NCBI GenBank assembly: GCA_015654715.1
Contig: JAATGK010000162.1
Location: forward strand, 1-5,606
Source of the DNA: Alphaproteobacteria bacterium
GTDB lineage: Bacteria > Pseudomonadota > Alphaproteobacteria > Micropepsales > Micropepsaceae
DNA: 5,606 bases
Direction of reading: 5' to 3'
Part shown: in pieces, positions 1-5,606 of the stretch
Layout: every line of letters begins with the position of its first letter
How positions within the stretch are numbered: the stretch's first letter is position 1
The notes under the pieces: model-generated
Told to the model about the DNA's origin: nothing
What the model saw: only the letters and a program-made list of their open reading frames with translations
Databases searched by the model: none
Program-made: the position numbers and the translations under genes

Positions 1-951
1 CCTCGCCCAATCCTTCAATCCAGCCATTTACTTGGCATCCAAGGGCTATCGGTCGGCGAAATCACCGGCCTGTTGGACCTCGCTGAGGAATATGTCGCGC
101 TCGGCCGCGCCAAAGAGAAAAAGGTGTCGGTCCTGAAGGGCCGTACCGTCATCAATCTCTTCTTCGAGCCCTCCACCCGCACCCAAAGTTCCTTCGAGCT
201 GGCGGGCAAGCGGCTCGGCGCCGATGTGATGAACATGTCGGTCAAAACCTCGTCGGTCACCAAGGGCGAGACCCTGATCGACACCGCCACCACCCTCAAC
301 GCCATGCGGCCGGACATTCTCATTGTCCGCCACCAGAATTCGGGTGCCGTCTCGATGCTGGCGCGCAAAGTGAACTGCTGCGTGGTCAATGCCGGCGACG
401 GCAGCCACGAACACCCGACCCAGGCGCTGCTCGATGCCCTCACCATCCGCCGCCGCGGTAAGAAGTTCCAGGGCCTGACAGTGGCGATCTGCGGCGACGT
501 CCTGCACAGCCGCGTGGCGCGCTCCAATATCTATCTGCTGGGCAAGATGGGCGCCCGGGTGCGCCTCATCGGACCCAAAACGCTGATGCCAGGGACCGTG
601 GGGCGGTTCGGTGTGGAAACCTTCACCGACATGAAGGAAGGCCTCAAGGGCGTCGACATCGTGATGATGCTGCGCCTGCAACTCGAACGGATGAGTGGGG
701 CATTCGTGCCTTCCACTCGCGAGTATTTCCGCTATTGGGGCCTCGACCGCGAGAAGCTGGCCTATGCCAATCCCGGCGCTCTGGTGATGCATCCCGGCCC
801 GATGAACCGCGGCGTCGAAATCGACTCCGCCGTCGCCGACGATATCGAAGTCAGCCTGATCCACGAGCAAGTGGAAATGGGCGTCGCCATCCGCATGGCG
901 GTGCTGGATGCCTTGAGCCGCGGGCTGTGCGCCGGGGAGCATCACCTATGA
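1..951 (+). CDS. pyrB: Aspartate carbamoyltransferase catalytic subunit, 5' end cut by window edge
   Basis: PyrB condenses carbamoyl phosphate with L-aspartate to give N-carbamoyl-L-aspartate, the committed step of de novo pyrimidine synthesis in the cytoplasm. Frame 1 is open from the first base and gives 316 residues. The carbamoyl-phosphate loop STRTQSSF is at window residues 58-65, the lysine loop TKGET (Lys88, donated to the neighbouring subunit in this family) follows, HPTQALLD is at 138-145, the MMLRLQLER segment lies in the aspartate domain, and [11 protein letters not shown] is at 264-274. The N-terminal HLLGIQGLS text resembles the start of alphaproteobacterial PyrB and no start codon precedes it, so only a few residues are missing. 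The family is usually about 305-325 residues, so the rest is complete. The stop overlaps the next gene by ATGA. No regulatory PyrI subunit gene is visible; the neighbouring dihydroorotase-like protein is the likely partner. The promoter and any pyrimidine-responsive leader lie outside the window. All expected active-site motifs look intact. Confidence 0.97.
   Translation, partial: PRPILQSSHLLGIQGLSVGEITGLLDLAEEYVALGRAKEKKVSVLKGRTVINLFFEPSTRTQSSFELAGKRLGADVMNMSVKTSSVTKGETLIDTATTLNAMRPDILIVRHQNSGAVSMLARKVNCCVVNAGDGSHEHPTQALLDALTIRRRGKKFQGLTVAICGDVLHSRVARSNIYLLGKMGARVRLIGPKTLMPGTVGRFGVETFTDMKEGLKGVDIVMMLRLQLERMSGAFVPSTREYFRYWGLDREKLAYANPGALVMHPGPMNRGVEIDSAVADDIEVSLIHEQVEMGVAIRMAVLDALSRGLCAGEHHL
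934..939 (+). promoter_or_regulatory. Ribosome binding site for the dihydroorotase-like gene
   Basis: GGGGAG lies 8 bases before the ATG at 948, inside the last codons of pyrB. It is a good Shine-Dalgarno match and decides the start: the reading frame is open upstream to 735, but that extension lies wholly within pyrB and reads as arginine-rich out-of-frame sequence. Confidence 0.7.
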
Positions 952-2252
952 GCGGCCGCCGCACCGTTTTCTGCAACGCGCGGCTGGTCGATGCCGCAAC
1001 CGGGCTCGACGCCAAAGGCGGTCTGCTGGTCGAGAACGGCAAGATCGCCGATCTTGGCGCCGGCCTCTTCAACGACATCGACCGCAACGATCCCGAAGTG
1101 ATCGACTGCCGCGGCCTCGTTTTGTCGCCCGGCCTGATCGACATGCGCGTTTTCACCGGCGAACCCGGCACCGAATATCGCGAAACGCTGGAAAGCGCCT
1201 CGCGGGCGGCGCTGGCAGGCGGGGTGACGACGATCATCGTCATGCCCAACACCGATCCGGTGATCGACGAACCCTCGCTGGTCGATTTCATCCGCCGCCG
1301 GGCCGAAGCCACCGCGCGCGTGCATGTGCTGCCGATGGCGGCGCTGACCCGCCACCTCGCCGGCCAAGTGATGACCGAGATCGGACTCCTAAAGGAAGCC
1401 GGCGCGGTGGCCTTTACCGATGGCGACCGCACGATTTCCAACACCCGGGTGCTGCGCCGGGCGCTCTCCTATGCCTCCACCTTCGATGCGCTGGTGGTCG
1501 GTCACGCCGAAGACCCCGACCTCATCGAAGGCACCGCCGTCAACGAAGGCGAATACGCCATGCGGCTGGGACTGCCCGCCGCGCCCGCGCTCGCCGAGAC
1601 CATGATCGTCGAACGCGACATCCGCCTGGTCGAACTGACCGGTGCGCGCTACCACTTCGGCCAGATTTCCTGCCGCGCCTCGCTCGAGGTGATCGCCAAG
1701 GCCAAGGCGCGCGGACTACCCATCACCTGCGGCGTCTCGGCCCATCATCTGGTGCTCAACGAACTCGACGTCGGCACCTACTACACCTTTATGAAGGTGA
1801 AGCCGCCGCTGCGCGCCGAAGCCGACCGCGTGGCGATGGTGGAAGGCGTCGCTTCCGGCGTGATCGACGTCATCGTGTCGAGCCACGACCCGCAAGCGGC
1901 CGACACCAAGCGCCAGCCCTTCGCCCAAGCCGCCTTCGGCGCGGCGGGGTTGGAGACGCTGCTGCCGGTGGCGCTCGGGCTTTATCACGACGGCGCCGCC
2001 GATCTGCTGCATGTCCTGAAGGCCGTGACCTCGGCCCCGGCGAAGATTCTCGGGCTCGACAGCGGCGTGATGAAGCAAGGCGCAGCCGCCGATCTCGTCT
2101 TGATCGATCCCGATGCGCCCTTTGTGGTCGAACCCGAACTGCTCCGCTCGCGTTCCAAGAACACGCCGTTCAAGGGCCGCCTGTTCCAGGGCCAGGCAGT
2201 GAAGACCTTCATCGGCGGCGAATGCGTGTTCAATCGGGGAGCGCCGCGATGA
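948..2252 (+). CDS. pyrC: Dihydroorotase-like protein, probably catalytically inactive (PyrC' type)
   Basis: A 434-residue amidohydrolase-fold protein of the type I dihydroorotase family (usually 420-440 residues). Active members interconvert carbamoyl-aspartate and dihydroorotate using metals. The fold motifs are recognisable: PGLID at 61-65, EPG at 72-74, MPNTDP at 99-104, GHAED at 185-189, SAHH at 264-267, and a C-terminal ADLVLIDPD strand at 381-389. The catalytic set is broken. The usual DxHxHLREPG reads [10 protein letters not shown], so both metal histidines (now Arg67, Phe69) and the substrate arginine (now Gly71) are gone. The later histidine is Gln239, and the usual DHAPH reads SHDPQ with Ser312 for the ligand Asp. 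Asp158 and His186 remain. From memory, alphaproteobacterial PyrC proteins in pyrB operons share this DxRVF pattern; in Pseudomonas an inactive PyrC' is needed to assemble active PyrB. I infer a scaffold role here, with an active dihydroorotase elsewhere in the genome. ATGA overlaps at both ends imply translational coupling. The frame is intact, so this is not a decaying pseudogene. Confidence 0.93.
   Translation: MSGRRTVFCNARLVDAATGLDAKGGLLVENGKIADLGAGLFNDIDRNDPEVIDCRGLVLSPGLIDMRVFTGEPGTEYRETLESASRAALAGGVTTIIVMPNTDPVIDEPSLVDFIRRRAEATARVHVLPMAALTRHLAGQVMTEIGLLKEAGAVAFTDGDRTISNTRVLRRALSYASTFDALVVGHAEDPDLIEGTAVNEGEYAMRLGLPAAPALAETMIVERDIRLVELTGARYHFGQISCRASLEVIAKAKARGLPITCGVSAHHLVLNELDVGTYYTFMKVKPPLRAEADRVAMVEGVASGVIDVIVSSHDPQAADTKRQPFAQAAFGAAGLETLLPVALGLYHDGAADLLHVLKAVTSAPAKILGLDSGVMKQGAAADLVLIDPDAPFVVEPELLRSRSKNTPFKGRLFQGQAVKTFIGGECVFNRGAPR
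2236..2241 (+). promoter_or_regulatory. Ribosome binding site for plsY
   Basis: GGGGAG sits 7 bases before the ATG at 2249, within the last codons of the preceding gene. It supports 2249 over the in-frame GTG-type start at 2222 and the ATG at 2258. The same hexamer at similar spacing precedes the dihydroorotase-like gene. Confidence 0.65.
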
Positions 2253-2884
2253 ACGGCATGGCCGCCCTCACCTGGACCGGCGCCGGGCTGGCCACGCTGA
2301 TCGGCTATGGACTGGGTTCGATCCCGTTCGGACTTCTCATCACCTGGGCCGCCGGTCTCGGCGACGTGCGCAAGATCGGCTCCGGCAATATCGGCGCCAC
2401 CAATGTGCTGCGCACCGGCAAGAAATGGGCGGCGGCGCTGACCTTGCTGCTCGACGGTGGCAAAGGCGCCGCGGCGGTGTTGCTGACGAATGCGATTTTC
2501 GGACCCTCGGGCGCCATGGTCGCCGGACTTGCGGCGGTATTCGGACACATCTTTCCGGTCTGGCTCAAGTTCCGCGGCGGCAAAGGCGTTGCCGCCTTCA
2601 TCGGCGTGCTGCTCGGACTCTATTGGCCGGTGGGGCTGTTCGTGATCGCGACCTGGCTCGCCATGGCGTTCGTGCTGAAATACTCGTCGCTGTCGGCGTT
2701 GACGGCGGCGGCGCTAGCACCTGCCTATATGATGGTCGCCGGCAAACTGACGGAAGCAATTTTCACGCTGCTGCTCACCATCGTGATCTTCGTCACCCAT
2801 CACGACAATATCTACCGGCTGTGGCACGGCACCGAGCCGCGCATCGGGAACAAGAAACCCGACGCCGCAAACTCGGACGACTGA
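2249..2884 (+). CDS. plsY: Acyl-phosphate:glycerol-3-phosphate acyltransferase (integral membrane)
   Basis: PlsY transfers an acyl group from acyl-phosphate (made by PlsX) to glycerol-3-phosphate, giving lysophosphatidic acid, the first step of membrane phospholipid synthesis. It acts in the inner membrane. The 211-residue product is of normal length. Family motifs are in order: GSIPFG at 23-28, the first conserved loop GSGNIGATN at 44-52, DGGKG at 69-73, the second loop GHIFPVWLKFRGGKG at 99-113, and the third region HHDNIYRL at 184-191 followed by GTEPRIGNK. Hydrophobic segments at about 10-35, 74-98, 113-142, 146-164 and 168-183 fit the five-helix topology of the family. The start at 2249 is set by GGGGAG upstream and by the ATGA overlap with the preceding stop. 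The hydrophilic tail rich in Lys and Asp (about 201-211) is unremarkable. Co-transcription with pyrB-pyrC and dprA is inferred from spacing alone; PlsX is not in the window. Confidence 0.96.
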   Translation: MNGMAALTWTGAGLATLIGYGLGSIPFGLLITWAAGLGDVRKIGSGNIGATNVLRTGKKWAAALTLLLDGGKGAAAVLLTNAIFGPSGAMVAGLAAVFGHIFPVWLKFRGGKGVAAFIGVLLGLYWPVGLFVIATWLAMAFVLKYSSLSALTAAALAPAYMMVAGKLTEAIFTLLLTIVIFVTHHDNIYRLWHGTEPRIGNKKPDAANSDD

Positions 2885-2885
2885 C

Positions 2886-3992
2886 ATGTCCCGCACGCTC
2901 TCGCCGTCCGAACGCGTTCAGTGGTTGCAACTGGCGCGAACGTCCAATGTCGGCCCGGTGACATTTGCTCATCTGATTACGCGTTTCGGTTCTGCGGCGG
3001 CAGCGCTCGAAGAAGTTCCGCGATTGGCGCGGCGCGGCGGCGGGGTTCCGCCCCAAGTGCCGGAACGGGCGCTGATCGAACGCGAGATTGAAGCCCTGGA
3101 GAGCATCGGCGGCCGCGTGCTCGCCTCGTGCGAAGGCGATTTTCCGCGCGGGCTGGCGGCGCTCGACCCGCCTCCTCCGACGATTTCGGTGCTGGGTCAT
3201 ACTACGCTGTTGCAACGCGAGATGATCGCGATGGTGGGTGCACGCAACGCCTCTGCGCTCGGTCGCAAGCTGGCGCAGATGCTGGCCTTTGCGCTCGGCG
3301 AGGCTGGACTTGCCGTCGTTTCGGGCATGGCACGCGGTATCGATACGGCGGCGCATGAAGGCGCGCTCAAACACGGCACCATCGCGGTGGTCGCCGGCGG
3401 TGTCGACATTATCTATCCGCCCGAGAACAAGGGGCTCTACGACCGCCTCATTGCGGAAGGCGCGATCGTCTCCGAAATGCCGCTCGGCGAGCAGCCGCAA
3501 GCGCGCCATTTTCCCCGCCGCAACCGTATCATCTCGGGCCTGACGCGAGGCGTGGTGGTGGTCGAGGCCGCCGAAGGCTCGGGCTCGCTGATCACGGCGC
3601 GCTATGCGCTGGAGCAGAACCGCGAAGTGTTCGCCGTGCCCGGCTCGCCACTTGATCCGCGCGCCAAAGGCACCAATCGGCTCATCCGCGAAGGCGCAAC
3701 CCTCACCGAAACCGCCGACGACGTGCTCATGGTGCTGCGCCCGATGCTGGGGGCGGGGTTCGACGAGCCGGTGCGCGACGGACTCACTACAACTGGCGCG
3801 CTGCCGGAGAGCGAAATCGATCAAGTGCGTGCCGCCGTCCTGGAAGCGCTGGGGCCGGCACCGGTGAGGGTCGACGAGCTGATTCGGATGTGCGAGGCCC
3901 CGGCCCCGGCGGTGATCGCGGTGCTGCTCGAGCTGGAACTGGCAGGAAAGCTGACCCGTCACCCCGGCAATGCGGTCTCGTGGTCCCCTTGA
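2886..3992 (+). CDS. dprA: DNA-processing protein DprA (Smf family)
   Basis: DprA binds single-stranded DNA entering by natural transformation, protects it and loads RecA onto it; it is also widespread in bacteria not known to be competent. The 368-residue product shows three regions. An N-terminal helical, helix-hairpin-helix-like domain (about 10-50, with ARTSNVGPVTFAHLITRFGS) comes first. The extended Rossmann core (about 95-285) has MVGARNAS at 116-123, SGMARGIDTAAH at 146-157, VVAGGVDIIYPPEN at 168-181, HFPRRNRIISGL at 208-219 and GSGSLITAR at 231-239. A C-terminal winged-helix domain (about 310-365) follows. All core motifs look intact. The ATG lies one base after the plsY stop, with only a weak GGACGA (2875-2880) as ribosome site, so translation is probably coupled to plsY. 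The last 34 bases overlap a convergent small gene on the other strand. No clear intrinsic terminator follows. The wHTH domain is present in many but not all DprA proteins. Confidence 0.96.
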   Translation: MSRTLSPSERVQWLQLARTSNVGPVTFAHLITRFGSAAAALEEVPRLARRGGGVPPQVPERALIEREIEALESIGGRVLASCEGDFPRGLAALDPPPPTISVLGHTTLLQREMIAMVGARNASALGRKLAQMLAFALGEAGLAVVSGMARGIDTAAHEGALKHGTIAVVAGGVDIIYPPENKGLYDRLIAEGAIVSEMPLGEQPQARHFPRRNRIISGLTRGVVVVEAAEGSGSLITARYALEQNREVFAVPGSPLDPRAKGTNRLIREGATLTETADDVLMVLRPMLGAGFDEPVRDGLTTTGALPESEIDQVRAAVLEALGPAPVRVDELIRMCEAPAPAVIAVLLELELAGKLTRHPGNAVSWSP

Positions 3993-4150
3993 TTGCTCTG
4001 AATCTTGGCTTCTACCGCGGCGAGGGCCAACAAATGCGCCAGCAACGACTGCCCTTGCCGAAGCGCGATCCGGCTTAGGCTGTCGAGCATTTCCTCGGTG
4101 TAATGGGCGGTTTCGGCCGGGGAAAACCCGGTAAGAGACGGTGACGGCAT
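3959..4150 (-). CDS. Small conserved-looking helical protein of unknown function, convergent with dprA
   Basis: A 63-residue product starting at the ATG at 4148-4150 (complement) and ending at TGA at 3959-3961. I do not recognise a named family. A short polar N-terminus (MPSPSLTGFSPAE) leads into a long predicted amphipathic helix at about residues 11-48, with leucine-rich text around EEMLDSLSRIALRQGQSLLA and ending HLLALAAVEAK, then a polar tail. From memory this resembles small alphaproteobacterial hypothetical proteins with a core like 'ELAxLARxxGLDxLAYLLDMAxLEA', but I could not search for it. Unlike most minus-strand open frames here, it lies mostly outside any plus-strand gene, its composition is balanced rather than Arg/His/Gly-heavy, and its third codon positions are mainly G or C. 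No signal peptide, cysteines or membrane helix are visible. It has only a weak ribosome site (a GAAACCCCAAAA run abuts the ATG). It overlaps the 3' end of dprA by 34 bp and is divergent from topA. A second ATG at residue 21 is a possible alternative start. Confidence 0.68.
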   Translation of the reverse strand: MPSPSLTGFSPAETAHYTEEMLDSLSRIALRQGQSLLAHLLALAAVEAKIQSNQGDHETALPG

Positions 4151-4151
4151 T

Positions 4152-4277
4152 TTTGGGGTTTCACAATGTTTACTAACGCGTCAGGTTAGGAAATCTGCCC
4201 ACAATATGCAACCACTAGTTACACAAAACCCGCATTTCGGCCGTTTTGCAATCAAACGTATCGGCAGAAACCCCAAA
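4152..4277. repeat. 11-bp perfect inverted repeat, arms 104 bp apart
   Basis: TTTGGGGTTTC at 4152-4162 and GAAACCCCAAA at 4267-4277 are exact reverse complements. Read in the direction of each divergent gene, both present GAAACCCCAAA: directly against the ATG of the minus-strand small gene, and about 90 bases before the topA ATG. This could be a paired binding site for a regulator or a shared leader motif. The arms are too far apart to be a simple terminator. Flanking bases do not extend the match. Confidence 0.5.
4224..4248. other. Bulged stem-loop in the topA upstream region
   Basis: CAAAACCCG (4224-4232), loop CATTT (4233-4237), then CGG (4238-4240), a two-base CC bulge, and GTTTTG (4243-4248) form a nine-pair stem. 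It lacks a proper run of T after it on either strand, so a terminator for dprA (ending 232 bases upstream) is doubtful. It could be part of a topA leader or an operator, or simply chance. Confidence 0.3.
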
Positions 4278-4367
4278 TCGCGCGTTGACACCGTTCTGCC
4301 CCTTCCCCCAGTGTCCCCCCTCCCGACATAACCCCCTGGTCACGACCCATTCTGAGTTCTGTATCTG

Positions 4368-5606
4368 ATGAACGTTCTCGTTGTTGAATCCCCTGCCAAG
4401 GCCAAGACGATCAATAAGTATCTCGGCCCCGGCTACACCGTTCTTGCCAGCTTCGGACATATCCGCGACCTGCCCGCCAAAGACGGGTCGGTGCGGCCGG
4501 ACGAAGGCTTTGCCATGGACTGGCATATCGATGAGCGCGCCCAGAAGCGGATCAAGGATATCGCCGATGCGGTCAAAACCGCCGACAAACTGATCCTGGC
4601 CACTGACCCGGATCGCGAAGGTGAGGCCATCTCCTGGCATGTGCTGGAGGTGCTGAAAGCCAAGAAAGCGCTCGGCAAAATACCTGTCGAACGCGTTGTT
4701 TTTAACGCCATCACCAAGAACGCCGTGCTGGAGGCGATTGCCAACCCGCGCCAGATCAACGGCGAGTTGGTCGATGCCTATCTTGCCCGCCGCGCGCTCG
4801 ACTATCTGGTCGGTTTCACGCTGTCGCCGGTGCTGTGGCGCAAGCTTCCGGGCGCCAGATCGGCCGGCCGGGTGCAATCCGTCGCCCTTCGCCTGGTGGT
4901 CGACCGCGAACTCGAAATCGACAAGTTCCGGGCGCAGGAATATTGGACGGTCGACGCCAATGTTCTGGCTTACGGCGAGGACGCCGCGCCGACACCCTTC
5001 ACCGCGCACTTGACCGTCCTGGACGGCAAAAAGCTCGACAAGCTCGGCATCGGCAGCGAAGCCGAAGCCAAAACGGCCGTGGAAGCGATCAAATCGCGCC
5101 AGTTTACGATCGGCTCGGTCGAATCCAAGCCGGTCAAGCGCCACCCGGCGCCGCCGTTCATCACCTCAACCTTGCAGCAGGAGGCGTCGCGCAAACTCGG
5201 CTTCTCGGCCAAACGCACGATGCAAGTCGCCCAGCAGCTTTACGAAGGTATCGATGTCGGCGGCGAAACCGTCGGTCTCATCACCTATATGCGTACCGAC
5301 GGCGTCACCATGGACGGCAGCGCCATCAGTGAAGCCCGCGTGGTGATGGGCGAACGCTACGGCGAACGCTATGTCCCGAAGGTGCCGCGCCATTACGCCT
5401 CCAAGGTGAAGAACGCGCAGGAAGCACACGAAGCGATTCGCCCCACCAGCTTCCATCGCTTGCCGGAAAGCTTGGCCAACCGGCTCGATTCCGATCAAGC
5501 GCGGCTTTACGAACTGGTCTGGAAGCGCGCCCTCGCCAGCCAGATGGAAAGCGCGGAACTCGAACGCACGACCGTCGACGTCGTCTCGTCCGACAAGCTG
5601 GTTACC
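4368..5606 (+). CDS. topA: DNA topoisomerase I (type IA), 3' end cut by window edge
   Basis: TopA relaxes negatively supercoiled DNA by cutting one strand through a 5'-phosphotyrosine link and passing the other strand; it balances gyrase on the chromosome. The frame is open to the right edge, giving the first 413 residues of a protein that is usually about 850-900 in alphaproteobacteria. The TOPRIM domain is clear: VVESPAKAKTINKYL at 5-19 with Glu7, GHIRDLPAKDGS at 30-41, and the metal-binding ATDPDREGEAISWH at 78-91 (Asp80, Asp82, Glu84). The gate domain has LPGARSAGRVQSVALR at 160-175. The active-site LITYMRTDG is at 304-312, with Tyr307 the likely nucleophile and Arg309 beside it. QEAHEAIRPT at 351-360 is also typical. 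The C-terminal zinc or basic repeats lie outside the window. The ATG at 4368 aligns with the family start (MNVLVVESPAK), though the ribosome site is poor. It has its own promoter region and is not part of the dprA operon by spacing. Confidence 0.97.
   Translation, partial: MNVLVVESPAKAKTINKYLGPGYTVLASFGHIRDLPAKDGSVRPDEGFAMDWHIDERAQKRIKDIADAVKTADKLILATDPDREGEAISWHVLEVLKAKKALGKIPVERVVFNAITKNAVLEAIANPRQINGELVDAYLARRALDYLVGFTLSPVLWRKLPGARSAGRVQSVALRLVVDRELEIDKFRAQEYWTVDANVLAYGEDAAPTPFTAHLTVLDGKKLDKLGIGSEAEAKTAVEAIKSRQFTIGSVESKPVKRHPAPPFITSTLQQEASRKLGFSAKRTMQVAQQLYEGIDVGGETVGLITYMRTDGVTMDGSAISEARVVMGERYGERYVPKVPRHYASKVKNAQEAHEAIRPTSFHRLPESLANRLDSDQARLYELVWKRALASQMESAELERTTVDVVSSDKLVT

Larger units (their letters stand above)
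4151..4367. promoter_or_regulatory. Divergent intergenic region between the small minus-strand gene and topA
   Basis: This 217-bp stretch has no convincing coding capacity and should hold the promoters of both flanking genes. Its left half (about 4160-4260) is clearly more AT-rich than the surrounding genes, as expected of promoter DNA. It contains an 11-bp inverted repeat, a bulged hairpin and a C-rich right end, listed separately. No strong sigma-70 promoter stands out. TTGACA at 4285-4290 faces topA but has no recognisable -10 at 16-19 bases. ACAATAT around 4201-4207 is a possible plus-strand -10 with a poor -35. On the minus strand TTGCAT (4205-4210) with a 17-base spacer and TAACCT (4182-4187) is a weak candidate for the small gene. 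No good Shine-Dalgarno sequence precedes topA. Confidence 0.6.

Noticed and set aside
73..75. TTG as the pyrB start
   Set aside because: In-frame residues before it ([16 protein letters not shown]) match the PyrB N-terminus, so the true start is left of the window.
46..945. 299-residue open frame on the minus strand opposite pyrB
   Set aside because: Its His/Ala/Gly/Asp-heavy, motif-free translation is typical of a high-GC shadow frame, and the plus strand carries an unmistakable PyrB.
735..947. 71-codon N-terminal extension of the dihydroorotase-like gene
   Set aside because: It reads as Arg-rich noise inside pyrB. The family begins near the ATG at 948, which has a good ribosome site.
2425..2961. 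178-residue plus-strand frame overlapping plsY and dprA
   Set aside because: Arg-rich, out of frame with both clear genes, and without conserved motifs.
2793..3962. 389-residue open frame on the minus strand opposite dprA
   Set aside because: Arg/His/Gln-rich shadow with no family resemblance; DprA motifs on the plus strand explain the sequence.
4117..4131. CCGGG-GAAAA-CCCGG hairpin as a dprA terminator
   Set aside because: The stem has only five pairs, no T run follows, and it lies within the minus-strand small gene's coding sequence.
4285..4290. TTGACA as the -35 box of a topA promoter
   Set aside because: At 16-19 bases downstream there is only C-rich sequence with no -10-like element, so I do not call it as a promoter.
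4215..5144. 309-residue open frame on the minus strand across the topA start
   Set aside because: It lies mostly opposite the strongly conserved TOPRIM domain of TopA, and its translation is a shadow with no recognisable domain.

Overview
The window is high-GC (roughly 60-65% by eye), densely coded bacterial DNA. Its best fit is an alphaproteobacterium. The gene order pyrB - pyrC-like - plsY - dprA - (small gene, opposite strand) - topA, and the individual protein motifs, match what I remember of chromosomal core loci in Rhizobiales and related orders. I cannot place it at genus level from sequence alone. There is no sign of mobile elements, CRISPR, tRNA or rRNA.

Layout. Positions 1-951 hold pyrB (aspartate carbamoyltransferase), with its first few codons cut off by the left edge. 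It overlaps by ATGA with a dihydroorotase-like gene (948-2252), which overlaps by a second ATGA with plsY (2249-2884, acyl-phosphate glycerol-3-phosphate acyltransferase). After a single base comes dprA (2886-3992, DNA-processing protein A). These four plus-strand genes are packed like one operon. It joins the second step of pyrimidine synthesis and a catalytically dead dihydroorotase homologue to membrane phospholipid synthesis and handling of incoming single-stranded DNA.

On the minus strand, 3959-4150 encodes a 63-residue helical small protein that runs into the 3' end of dprA and overlaps it by 34 bp. A 217-bp non-coding stretch (4151-4367) separates this small gene from the divergently transcribed topA (4368 to the right edge, DNA topoisomerase I, first 413 residues only). 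This gap is the only sizeable non-coding DNA. It carries an 11-bp perfect inverted repeat, a bulged hairpin and a C-rich, G-poor stretch ahead of topA.

Most notable: (1) the dihydroorotase homologue has lost four of six expected metal ligands and the substrate arginine, so it is almost certainly a structural partner of PyrB rather than an enzyme; (2) the small antisense-convergent gene is probably real and is easily missed; (3) the inverted repeat places the same GAAACCCCAAA word, in the sense orientation, upstream of both divergent genes. Apart from these the region looks like ordinary core genome, and I see no evidence of a wholly new system.
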